DNA of 64,000 nucleotides from Hymenobacter mellowenesis. Lineage in GTDB: Bacteria > Bacteroidota > Bacteroidia > Cytophagales > Hymenobacteraceae. The notes beneath the pieces were generated by a model. It was given only the letters and a program-made list of their open reading frames with translations, was not told where the DNA came from and ran no database searches. Positions 1 through 7,687 of this stretch are shown here, piece by piece. The DNA is taken from contig NZ_JAUQSX010000008.1 of the NCBI RefSeq assembly GCF_030581005.1, forward strand, positions 1-64,000, read 5' to 3'. Numbering within the stretch: the first letter of the stretch is position 1; each line of letters starts with the position of its first letter. Made by a program: the position numbers and the translations under genes.

Positions 1-297
1 GGGGACCAGCCTCTCAGCTCCCCTAGCCATCGTCGCCTTGGTGGGCCGTTACCCCCCCAACTAGCTAATGGCACGCAGCCCCATCCGAATCCAATAAATT
101 TTTAACAACTACACGATGCCGTGTTATTGTCTTATGCGGTATTAATCCGCCTTTCGGCGGGCTATCCCCCAGATTCGGGTAGGTTGGCTACGCGTTACGC
201 ACCCGTGCGCCACTATCGTATTGCTACGACCGTTCGACTTGCATGTATTAGGCCTGCCGCTAGCGTTCATCCTGAGCCAAGATCAAACTCTCCATTG
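1..297 (-). rRNA. rrs: 16S ribosomal RNA, 5' part (runs off window start)
   Basis: The reverse complement starts near AGAGTTTGATCTTGGCTCAG, the universal 16S 5' priming site, and continues through conserved text typical of Bacteroidota 16S (ATGAACGCTAGCGGCAGGCC, then the helix around GGAGCTGAGAGGCTGGTCCCC). Only about the first 300 nucleotides of the gene are present; the rest lies before position 1. The exact mature 5' end (about 297) is estimated from the usual ACAATGGAGAGTTTGAT context. Transcription comes from the tandem promoters at 542-856. Confidence 0.97.
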
Positions 298-541
298 TAA
301 AATGTTCTACACCATTCCGAAGAATGGCTGATGTCGAGTGCGAATCCGACTCGTATTGACGAGTTCTATGTATTCGTGTTACGCTTGTAATTTCTACTTC
401 CAACACTGCTGTTGAAAGCCCTTACTATTTATCTTTTCCAAACATTCAAAGAACGTGTGTCAACTCCATTTGAGGTGACCGTGTGGCTGTTAGCAGCCGG
501 TGTTTCTTCTTTTCGTTTTCCCCTTCTGGCGATTGGGAGTG

Positions 542-571
542 CAAAGGTAAGAAGAAGTTTTGAAGTGGCAA
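542..571 (-). promoter_or_regulatory. rRNA operon promoter P1 (proximal)
   Basis: On the minus strand TTG (569-571), a 19-nt spacer and TACCTTTG (542-549) match the Bacteroidota sigma-A pattern TTTG-N19-TAnnTTTG. It lies about 245 bases upstream of the 16S 5' end and reads toward it. The downstream GCACTCCCAATCGCC text is repeated at P3. Confidence 0.65.
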
Positions 572-644
572 GCGAGAGGCGAAAATTTTATTCTTTCTTC
601 GTTTCGCTTTTCAAACTGTTGCCGCCTCCTGTTGAAGCGGGGTG

Positions 645-676
645 CAAAGGTAAGGCGCTTTTTTCGGCTTTCACAA
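645..676 (-). promoter_or_regulatory. rRNA operon promoter P2 (middle)
   Basis: TACCTTTGCACC on the minus strand (box at 645-652) with a TTG at 674-676, spacer 21 nt. Same -7 box and initial downstream bases as P1, about 100 bases further upstream. Confidence 0.55.
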
Positions 677-826
677 GGGCTTTCGAAATTTAATTTTCGA
701 GGGCTTTGGCGAAGCGGCACGGCGGACAATACACGTATCGTGGCCGTGAAGTTCCTGTCCTTTTCAAATTTTCTGTCGGAGCAGTTGCTTTGGCAGAACC
801 CGAGGCCCGGTTGGCGATTGGGAGTG

Positions 827-856
827 CAAAAGTAAGAGGAATTTCTGGGGTGGCAA
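827..856 (-). promoter_or_regulatory. rRNA operon promoter P3 (distal)
   Basis: TACTTTTG on the minus strand (827-834), 19-nt spacer, TTG at 854-856. The bases following it (GCACTCCCAATCGCC) are identical to those following P1, so the two look like a duplicated promoter segment. Confidence 0.55.
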
Positions 857-1370
857 GGGGTAACAGGCAACTTTTGTGGGGGAGCGGACGTAGCGGAGAC
901 GGTTTTGAGGCGGCGTGGTGTTTGGAATCAGCGACTTATAGCGCAACGGTTTTTTAGAAAATTTTAGCGGATGGGTTCAGGGGCGAAGAATTCGGTGAGG
1001 TTGGGGCGGTATTGACTACAGCCGGCTGCTACATGTGCTCTGAGCTGGTTGGGGGGATACGGTGAAGATGATGCTATTCTGCTTGTGGCACGGCCATTTG
1101 TGATAGGTTTCATGGCTGGAGACAGTTTGAGGCATTGGGTGACGGTGGACACCAAATAAAAATGTGATTCTAATGGCCTGCCATGGTTTTGAATTACGTG
1201 GCGGGTTTCAGCCTCCGTTCAAACTCAACTTAAACTTATATGATATGCTATAGGCCCGAACATGTGCAGGCCGGTTGGGTTATGGCCATAGGTTTCAGTA
1301 GCTACTGTAGCATCTGCTTCAGCGCGTGCTGAGCTTGAACGAATACTTCTTATTATAATAAGATTGGCAA
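857..1370. other. Intergenic stretch with no recognised gene
   Basis: About 510 bases between the distal rRNA promoter and the hydrolase gene. Short open frames exist on both strands but none has a recognisable domain, a good start context or protein-like composition. I see no RNA gene or clear terminator in it. Confidence 0.5.
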
Positions 1371-2154
1371 ATGATGAAGCATTATCTTCTTACGGCTGCG
1401 CTGGCGGCAATTACGCTTCAAGCACAGGCCCAAACTGCTGCCACTGCACCGCGGGTGGCCGCCAACAAGATTGTAACCAGGAATGGTCTGCTCACAGTGC
1501 AGCCCATCACGCACGGCAGCGTGGTACTTACTTGGAATGGTAAGACTATTTATGTGGACCCTTATGGTGGGGCCGAGGCTTATGTCGGACTGGCCGTACC
1601 TGACATCATCCTTAATTACGGATATCCACGGTGACCACCTAGACCTGAAGACGCTGGCCGGCTTATCGGTGGGCAAGGCGCTAATGGTGGTGCCGAAAGC
1701 AGTGGCAGAGAAGCTGCCATTGGAATACAAAGCGCAGGTCCGCATTCTTAGTAACAGTCAGCGGCTCGATACGCTGGGCATAGGAGTTTCGGCCATTGCG
1801 ATGCACAACCTGCCTGATGCGGCTGATGCGCCTCATACCAAAGGCCGGGGCAACGGTTATGTGCTGAACCTGGGCGGCAAAAACGTGTATCTATCTGGCG
1901 ACACGGAAGATACAGCTGAAATGCGTGCCTTGAAAGGCATTGATGTGGCCTTTGTGTGTATGAACCTGCCCTATACCATGGATGTGAACCAGGCCGCGCA
2001 GGGCGTGCTGGCCTTCAAGCCGGGCATTGTGTACCTGTACCATTATCGGGGCCAGAACGGCCTGGGCGACGTGGTGGCGTTTAAGAAAACGGTGAACGCG
2101 GCCAATAAGAAGATTGATGTGCGGCTGCGCAATTGGCACTTGGCAGCTAAATAA
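1371..2154 (+). pseudogene. Metallo-beta-lactamase-fold hydrolase, frameshifted
   Basis: The product starts with a signal peptide (MMKHYLLTAALAAITLQAQAQ) and the strand pattern THGSVVLTWNGKTIYVDPYGG, typical of the UlaG-like/ZnuD-type MBL-fold hydrolases of Bacteroidota. The frame breaks at about 1614: the text reads PDIIL and then needs one base fewer to continue as ITDIHGDHLD, the metal-binding HxxxDH-like motif. After that the second frame runs intact to 2154 (SGDTED metal-ligand segment near 1890, final LRNWHLAAK). One extra A in the run at 1614-1615 explains the break. It is either a young pseudogene or a sequencing indel; both halves are otherwise undamaged, which favours a recent event. 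Substrate unknown. Confidence 0.8.
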
Positions 2155-2465
2155 GGTACTATAACTATTTTGGAGGGTTGGTTAAGTGGCGGAAATGGGC
2201 TCCGCTTGCCTCCAGTGCAGGTTGATGATATTGTTAATGTAATGCTCTATATCGACTGAAGTGCTGTAAGACGAGCGGGCCAGATGGTGCGCTCGTTTCG
2301 TTTTCGCTTTGGCGTATGGCGTAAGTATTGGTTTAATTCTTAGTAGCAATGCTGCATCGATAATTGTTTGAATTTTGTGATTATCAGTTTGATTCCTGAT
2401 TTCAATCGGGATGTGGTTAGAGAACTTTTTGAAGCAGGTTAAATTATCTGTAAACCAGCTAATTA
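2155..2465. other. AT-rich stretch next to transposase remnant, no gene recognised
   Basis: Base composition here (about 2200-2470) is visibly more AT-rich than the surroundings. Open frames overlapping it on the minus strand are extensions of the broken transposase, not a separate gene. It may be the flank brought in with, or degraded beside, the insertion element. Confidence 0.4.
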
Positions 2466-3036
2466 AATTATAATTAGATGTATAGTTCCAGCGTGAGGTG
2501 GACGGGTCTTGGGTAAAGAGGTGGTATTCTTTTGCCACGGCGCACAGACGAATTCGGGAGGGGTCAGCCCGCGCAGGGTCTCCAAGCGCTTGGCGGGGTT
2601 GTACGCCATCAAAAGACCTGCAAGTGCTTATTGAGTTCGTCGGTCGTCTGGCAATGGTAGTGCTGTACGGTGTCCGCTTTGATGGTGCGGTTCATGCGCT
2701 CGACCTGACGTTGGTCCACGGGTGCGCCGGTTTGGTCAGGCGGCGCTTCCCCCCAAAGTCCAGCAGAGGCGAGCAAAGAGGTGCCCGCCCGGAAACTATC
2801 GGTGGGGCTGCAGTGAACTGTGGGCCGTTGCCGGTCCGTACGGTGTGGCCAAAGCCCCTATCCGCTTGGCTTGCCGATAAGGCGCCGCCGGTGATACGTA
2901 TTATCTGGTTGACCTGAACCTGAAACCTAATAGACGGGCCCCAGCCGGGAGAACTAGGACAGCCTCTCGGCCTTGGCGGCACGGGCCATCGGCCAAGACT
3001 TCGCGACCCTACTCGACAACCTAATGCGCCAAGCAT
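2466..3036 (-). pseudogene. Degenerate IS481/IS3-type transposase (integrase core) remnant
   Basis: Three minus-strand frames in succession give pieces of a DDE integrase core: TGNGPQFT (second acidic-residue region, about 2850) and GKRRLTKPAHPWTN (about 2720-2760) in one frame, QVERMNRTIKADTVQHYH (about 2660-2713) after a one-base loss near 2714, and LMAYNPAKRLETLRGLTP (about 2570-2625) in a third frame after an in-frame stop. This order is that of IS481-family transposases. The first catalytic Asp region and N-terminal helix-turn-helix are not recognisable, and I found no terminal inverted repeats. The 3' part lies in AT-richer DNA unlike the flanks. The element is dead. Confidence 0.65.
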
Positions 3037-3150
3037 GGACTATGACCCAGTCTTGCAAAAATGAACACCTTCAAGACTTGTATACACTCCAGTACAACCC
3101 AAAACCAAAACAGCCACCTAGCAACGAAGCTAAATGGCTGTTTCTGAATG

Positions 3151-3223
3151 AGCGAGAAACGAGGTTCGAACTCGCGACCCTCAGCTTGGGAAGCTGATGC
3201 TCTACCAACTGAGCTACTCTCGC
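3151..3223 (-). tRNA. trnG-CCC: tRNA-Gly (anticodon CCC)
   Basis: The minus strand folds as a full cloverleaf: acceptor GCGAGAG paired with TTCTCGC plus discriminator T, D-arm with AGCTCAGTTGGTAGAGC, anticodon stem TCAGC/GCTGA around loop TTCCCAA (anticodon CCC, reading GGG), and T-arm with GTTCGAAC. CCA is not encoded. The transposase remnant lies immediately on its 3' side, a common position for insertions. Confidence 0.95.
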
Positions 3224-3313
3224 GGGGGACTTGGTGGCCCGAAATTAAGCCAAAGAACCGGATTCACAACCTGGGCCAACCCGCGCTTTCGCGGCCGCGT
3301 ATGACGCAGCACC

Positions 3314-3580
3314 ATGGCTACTCCTCCCCTTCCCCCCGTTACCCGCCGCCTGGTGGGCCTTTTGCTCATGATGAGCGGGGCGCTACTGGGCCTCGGTATG
3401 CTGTTGAAAGTGTACGTGGCGGTGATGAGTTGGAACACGGTTTATCAGGATTCCTACGCCATGCTGTCGGTGTATCTGGTGGGGCTGCTGGCGAGTGGGC
3501 TGCTGATGCGCATGGGACTGCGCATGCGGCGCGGCGATGACCTGTCGAAGCGCGACCCCGATACCGAAGAGATACTGTAA
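3314..3580 (+). CDS. Small two-helix membrane protein
   Basis: An 88-residue protein with two predicted membrane segments (about residues 11-36 and 46-67), a short loop between, and a charged cytoplasmic-type tail (MRRGDDLSKRDPDTEEIL). No family is recognised. It sits 30 bases before the acetyltransferase gene on the same strand, so the two could be co-transcribed, although a GACCTTTG box just before the next gene suggests that one has its own promoter. Composition and third-position GC match its neighbours, supporting a real gene. Confidence 0.7.
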   Translation: MATPPLPPVTRRLVGLLLMMSGALLGLGMLLKVYVAVMSWNTVYQDSYAMLSVYLVGLLASGLLMRMGLRMRRGDDLSKRDPDTEEIL

Positions 3581-3609
3581 ATCGGCCGCGGCGGCCCGAC
3601 CTTTGCTCC

Positions 3610-4155
3610 ATGTCATCTCCTCTGCGCATCTCGCTGGCCAAAGCCAACCCCGCCACCGCCGCCCAACTGGCTGACCTGGGCCGCCAAACATTCCAGGATA
3701 CCTTCGCCGCCACCAACACGGCCGCCGACATGGCTGCTTATCTGGCCGAAAACTTTGGGCCTGAAATTCAGCTGGCCGAGTTGCAGGACCGTGAAAACAC
3801 TTTCCTGCTGGCCCACATGCAAAACGAACTGGTGGGCTACGCCAAGCTGCGCGACAACTCGGCCCTGGGCCTGGCTGAGGGGCAGGAAGCCGCCGGCCGC
3901 CTCGAAATAGAACGCTTGTATGTGCGCGACGATTGGAAGGGCACCGGCCTGGGCGCCGCCCTCATGCGGGGCATTCTGGCGCTGGCCGAGCAGCTGCACT
4001 GCTCCGCCGTGGTGCTGGGCGTATGGGAGAAGAACGACCGGGCCCGCGCTTTTTACCAGCGCTTTGGCTTTCGGGAAGTGGGCCAGCACGAGTTCCGGCT
4101 GGGCCAGGATGTGCAAACCGACCTGATTTTGCGCAAAGGGATGGCAGGGCGTTAA
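3610..4155 (+). CDS. GNAT family N-acetyltransferase
   Basis: A 181-residue GCN5-related acetyltransferase. The acetyl-CoA pyrophosphate-binding motif A is visible as ERLYVRDDWKGTGLGAALMR (about residues 101-120), followed by the beta4-alpha4 region and the C-terminal NDRARAFYQRFGFREVGQHEF segment (about 142-162), the usual FYxxxGF signature of this superfamily. It would transfer an acetyl group from acetyl-CoA to an amine; the acceptor (small molecule, peptide or antibiotic) cannot be told from sequence. The start ATG is directly preceded by GACCTTTGCTCC, a promoter -7-like box, implying a very short leader. Confidence 0.9.
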   Translation: MSSPLRISLAKANPATAAQLADLGRQTFQDTFAATNTAADMAAYLAENFGPEIQLAELQDRENTFLLAHMQNELVGYAKLRDNSALGLAEGQEAAGRLEIERLYVRDDWKGTGLGAALMRGILALAEQLHCSAVVLGVWEKNDRARAFYQRFGFREVGQHEFRLGQDVQTDLILRKGMAGR

Positions 4156-4172
4156 ACCGGCTACTTTTGGGA

Positions 4173-5225
4173 ATGCCTATGCCCGCCTTGCTGCGTTTAT
4201 TGAAGAGCCGTGCCGCTGGGGTACCCCTCGCGCTGGCGCTCCTGGCTGCGGGAGGTTGCCAGTCGCAGTCCGACGCGGCCACGGCGGCCGCCCCGCCACC
4301 CGTGGGCCACTACGAGGGCAGCCTCACGGTGGCGGGCCAGCCCGAAACGCGCATCGCGCTCGACATTCGACACCCCAGCCCGGGCCACTACGAAGCCGAA
4401 CTAACCGCGCCCACGGCCCCAGGCCTCAGCTTCGTGGCCGACACCGTTTTTTTTGGCAATAATCAGTTGCGCCTTGTGCGCCCGGCCCGTCCCGGCCAGA
4501 CCCTGAGACTGACCTCGGAAGGCGACTTCTGGCGGGGCACGCTGGGAATGGATTCGGTTCAGGCCACCACCGTGCTGCTCAAGCGCGGCAACCCGACGCC
4601 CAGCACCTACCATGTTGAAGAAGTGCCGCAGGCCAACGGGTCGGGCTGGCTTTTCGGGCCGGCCGATGTGGGCACGCTGGGACCGGCGCTGGCCTTGCTG
4701 CCTGATTCGGCTACGGCGGCGGCGGCACCACTATGGGCCGATGCGCTGGCCCGTGAGGGCACTATTGTGCTGCTGCTGCCCATGGCTGCTGCACCAACGC
4801 CCGAAACTGAGATGCCGCGTCTGCGGGCAGCGCTGCGCTTGCTGCGCAGCACGCCGGGCGCCGATACTGCCAACGTGGGTGCGTGGGCCGCCGGACGGCG
4901 GGCGGCGGCGCTGGCGCAAGCCGTAGCAGCGCCCAACGGGTCCCGGGCGTCTTACCTCATTATGCAGAATGCATCCATCGACCCGGCAACGCGGGCAGCC
5001 TTGCGCGAGCTGAGAAACCGGAAGCTGTCGGTGCTGGGCTTGTATGGCGGGCTGGGCACCGGCGCGCAAGCCGCTGCGCTGCGCAACGCCTTGGGAGGCC
5101 GCCGGGGGGCAGTAGTGCGCAGCTACCGCACCGGCGGGGCCGATTTGCTGGTGCCCGGCGGCCTGAGCCCACGCCTCGGGCCCGGCCTGCCCGCCGATGT
5201 GGTGGAGTGGATGCGCAGCCGGTAG
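4173..5225 (+). CDS. Lipoprotein with lipocalin-like N-terminal and alpha/beta-hydrolase-like C-terminal region
   Basis: A 350-residue protein with a lipobox (LALLAAGGCQS), so probably a lipid-anchored envelope protein. Residues about 45-150 (GHYEGSLTVAGQPETRIALDI and onward to DSVQATTVLLKRG) form a beta-rich segment like those found in front of Bacteroidota alpha/beta hydrolases. The rest resembles the central part of such a hydrolase (LAREGTIVLLLPM, VGAWAAGRRAAALAQ in place of the GxSxGG elbow), but I see no nucleophile serine in that elbow (AWAAGR), so it may be catalytically inactive. A TACTTTTG box overlaps the region just before the ATG; a second ATG at 4179 is possible. Function unknown. 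Confidence 0.75.
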   Translation: MPMPALLRLLKSRAAGVPLALALLAAGGCQSQSDAATAAAPPPVGHYEGSLTVAGQPETRIALDIRHPSPGHYEAELTAPTAPGLSFVADTVFFGNNQLRLVRPARPGQTLRLTSEGDFWRGTLGMDSVQATTVLLKRGNPTPSTYHVEEVPQANGSGWLFGPADVGTLGPALALLPDSATAAAAPLWADALAREGTIVLLLPMAAAPTPETEMPRLRAALRLLRSTPGADTANVGAWAAGRRAAALAQAVAAPNGSRASYLIMQNASIDPATRAALRELRNRKLSVLGLYGGLGTGAQAAALRNALGGRRGAVVRSYRTGGADLLVPGGLSPRLGPGLPADVVEWMRSR

Positions 5226-5231
5226 CTGATT

Positions 5232-7559
5232 TTAAATCAAGAGCAGACCTTTTTCACGCACCAGCTGCCAGGCAGAGCTTTGCAGAAAAGCTTCGAAAGA
5301 GCCCTCTGAGGCAGGGAAAGTAGCAGCAGCTTCTTTCAGCAGCACTTTGGTGTCGTAATCTTCGCTAAGGCTGGTGAGCAATTGGTGCAGCCAGCGGCCG
5401 GCGGCTTCGGTGGTTTTCACTTCGAAATCTTCGGCCTGCTCGTAGCAGGTGAGCACGGCGCGCGGGGCTTTTTTGCCGGCTTCGAGGCGGAGCTCCGGCG
5501 CGTTGCCGAGCCAGAACAGGCGCTGGTTCTGGCGGGCGAAATCGGGCTTTTCGGGGGCTTGCAGGGCCTGCTGCACGAGGTGACGCGGGGTGGTGGGGCG
5601 CGGGGTTTTGAAATCGAACCAACGGGCTAGCGGCTCATCCAGCGCCACGCCGTGCAGGTAATTGTAGAGGCTCTTGGCCAGGCCGGGGCCGAAGGTTTCG
5701 TGGTCGGTGCCGAGGGGGTCGTCGTGCCAGAGGTCGTTCCAGGCGAAGCCGGCGGGCTCGGGGCCAATGGCCTGCACCTGGTATTTCGCGGGGTTCTTGC
5801 CCACGGGCGAGTGCGCCGTCATCGAAAAGCGGTGCCAGTAGCCGCTCTGCACCACGCCAGCGGCGAAAAGCTGGCGTACCACTTCGAGGCTGTCGATGGT
5901 TTCCTGCGCGGTTTGGGTGGGAAAACCATACATCAAATAAGCGTGCACCATGATGCCAGCTTGGGTAAAACCATCGGTCACGCGGGCCACCTGGGCGAGG
6001 GTGACACCCTTTTCCATCAAAGCCAGCAGCCTATCCGACGCCACTTCCAGCCCGCCGCTCACCGCGATGCAGCCCGAGGCAGCCAAGAGCCGGCAGAGGT
6101 CAGCCGAGAAGGTTTTCTCGAAGCGAATGTTGCCCCACCAGGTGATGGGCACGCGGCGCTTGAGCAGCTCCACGGCCAGGTCGCGCAGGGCCAGCGGCGG
6201 CGCGGCCTCGTCCACGAAATGAAAGCCGGTCTGGCCGGTTTGTTGGATGATTTGCTCGATGCGGTCCACCAGCAGGGTGCTGGGGGCCGTTTCGTAGCGC
6301 GAGATGTAGTCCAGCGTGACGTCGCAAAAGGAGCAGCGCTTCCAATAGCAGCCGTGGGCCACGGTAAGCTTGTTCCAGCGGCCGTCGCTCCAGAGGCGGT
6401 GCATGGGGTTCAGCACCTCCAGCACCGAGAGGTACTCGGTGAGGGGCAGGTCGGAGTAGTCGGGCGTGCCCACTTCGTGGTGCGGCACGTCGGGGTGCGG
6501 ATGGTTGATGTACTGGATTTGGCCGTTTTCGTCGCGCAGAAAGGTGCGTTGGAACTGGCTGCGGTCAGGTAGAACGTCATTATGCAGCACGTCATGCTGA
6601 GCTTGTCGAAGCATCTCTACCGCTTCGCTGCCACCAGTACTGATTACTTGTACGGTAGAGATGCTTCGGCTGCGCTCAGCATGACGTGCTTTTTGCTCAT
6701 TCGAACCGCCCAAATACTCCAGCAGCCGCAACCAAGGGCCTTCGCCGTCATCCAGCGTCAGGTAGTCGATGTAATCAAAGAAACGGGGCTCTTTGATGGT
6801 GCGCAGCTCCGTGTTGGGATAGCCGCCGCCCATGATGGTCACGGTGGCGGGGTTGGTTTCTTTGATGCGCTTCGCCAGCCGCAGGGCGCCGTAGAGGTTG
6901 CCGGGGAAGGGCACGGTGAAGCCTACCACATCGGGCTGCACGCGCGCTAGCAGCGGCTCCAGTTCCTCCAGCAGCATGCGGTCGAGCAGGTTGGGGCCGG
7001 CTTCCAGCTCCTGGTGCAGGGGCTCGAAGCTGGTGGCCGAGAGGGCCAGTTTCTCGGCGTAGCGCGAGAAACCGAAGTGCGGCCCCACAGTTTCCTTGAT
7101 GAGGTCGGCGAGGTCTTCGAGGTAGAGCGTGGCCAAGTGGCGGGCCTGGTCCGTCAGGCCCATGGTGCCGAAGGCGGTTTCGAGGTCGGCCACGTTGTCG
7201 AAGCGGCTGGCTTCGGGCAGGAAACGGCCGTGGCAGATGCGCGGGGCCAGGGTTAGGTCTTTATTCTGGAGGAAGCGAATGACCGGGCCGATGGTGGCGA
7301 GGTAGCGGCGTTGCAGCCGCAGCATGCGCCGGGCATTGTCGCTCAGGTCGAAACCGCCAGCCTCAATCTCCTGAAAAACTCGCTTCAACCCTGCCTCCGA
7401 AAACAGCCGCAGCACCAACTGCAGGCCCATATCGGCCTGCGTCACATCGTAGTCGCGCCCCGTGAGGAAGCCTTTGATGTAGGCCGTGGCGGGGTACGGG
7501 GTATTGAGCTGCGTGAGCGGCGGCGTGAGCAGCAGAATGCGGGGTGAGGCAGTAGGCAC
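5232..7559 (-). CDS. B12-binding domain radical SAM protein (with in-frame repeat insertion)
   Basis: A 775-residue cobalamin-binding-type radical SAM enzyme. The Rossmann-like B12 domain occupies about residues 150-270 (DVVGFTVPFPGNLYGALRLA, TIMGGGYPNTELR). The radical SAM core follows at about 395-640 with its 4Fe-4S ligands Cys404, Cys409 and Cys412 in HGCYWKRCSFCD, a CX4CX2C spacing rather than the classical CX3CX2C, then GGLEVASDRLL and YLMYGFPTQT. Residues about 290-325 (beginning ARHAERSRSIS, ending LRQAQHDVL) are not enzyme sequence: they are the translation of a palindromic repeat that is intergenic elsewhere in the window. The frame stays open through it, and the insertion falls in the linker between the two domains, so the enzyme may still work. 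The reaction (methyl transfer, oxidation or other) is unknown. Confidence 0.9.
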   Translation of the reverse strand: MPTASPRILLLTPPLTQLNTPYPATAYIKGFLTGRDYDVTQADMGLQLVLRLFSEAGLKRVFQEIEAGGFDLSDNARRMLRLQRRYLATIGPVIRFLQNKDLTLAPRICHGRFLPEASRFDNVADLETAFGTMGLTDQARHLATLYLEDLADLIKETVGPHFGFSRYAEKLALSATSFEPLHQELEAGPNLLDRMLLEELEPLLARVQPDVVGFTVPFPGNLYGALRLAKRIKETNPATVTIMGGGYPNTELRTIKEPRFFDYIDYLTLDDGEGPWLRLLEYLGGSNEQKARHAERSRSISTVQVISTGGSEAVEMLRQAQHDVLHNDVLPDRSQFQRTFLRDENGQIQYINHPHPDVPHHEVGTPDYSDLPLTEYLSVLEVLNPMHRLWSDGRWNKLTVAHGCYWKRCSFCDVTLDYISRYETAPSTLLVDRIEQIIQQTGQTGFHFVDEAAPPLALRDLAVELLKRRVPITWWGNIRFEKTFSADLCRLLAASGCIAVSGGLEVASDRLLALMEKGVTLAQVARVTDGFTQAGIMVHAYLMYGFPTQTAQETIDSLEVVRQLFAAGVVQSGYWHRFSMTAHSPVGKNPAKYQVQAIGPEPAGFAWNDLWHDDPLGTDHETFGPGLAKSLYNYLHGVALDEPLARWFDFKTPRPTTPRHLVQQALQAPEKPDFARQNQRLFWLGNAPELRLEAGKKAPRAVLTCYEQAEDFEVKTTEAAGRWLHQLLTSLSEDYDTKVLLKEAAATFPASEGSFEAFLQSSAWQLVREKGLLLI
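6586..6690. repeat. Family A palindromic element, translated in frame inside the radical SAM gene
   Basis: A 105-bp imperfect inverted repeat: left arm AGCACGTCATGCTGAGC, right arm GCTCAGCATGACGTGCT, inner arms GAAGCATCTCTACCG / CGGTAGAGATGCTTC. It is the same family as the copies at 12172, 49984, 53021 and 54276. Its length is a multiple of three and no frame contains a stop in the gene's register, so it adds 35 codons. Confidence 0.9.
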
Positions 7560-7615
7560 AGTGGGGACTAACCCGGCCAGGGCGGCTAGGGTTCATTTCC
7601 GGCAAAGGTCGGGCT

Positions 7616-7687
7616 GTAGCGCGGACTCTGCGAGTCCGCGCGTTGCAGAACGTTCGCCCAGGCGCGGACTCGCAGAGTCCACGCTAC
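7616..7687. repeat. Family B palindromic element (supplies a stop codon)
   Basis: A 72-bp inverted repeat with arms GTAGCGCGGACTCTGCGAG / CTCGCAGAGTCCACGCTAC around a loop containing GTTGCAGAACGTTCGCC. The end at 7684-7686 forms the TAG stop of the neighbouring minus-strand gene. Copies at 15801 and 56641. Confidence 0.9.

Noticed and set aside
2182..2538. 118-residue frame as a separate small gene
   Set aside because: Its first part overlaps the broken transposase and the rest is AT-rich filler; no family or start signal.
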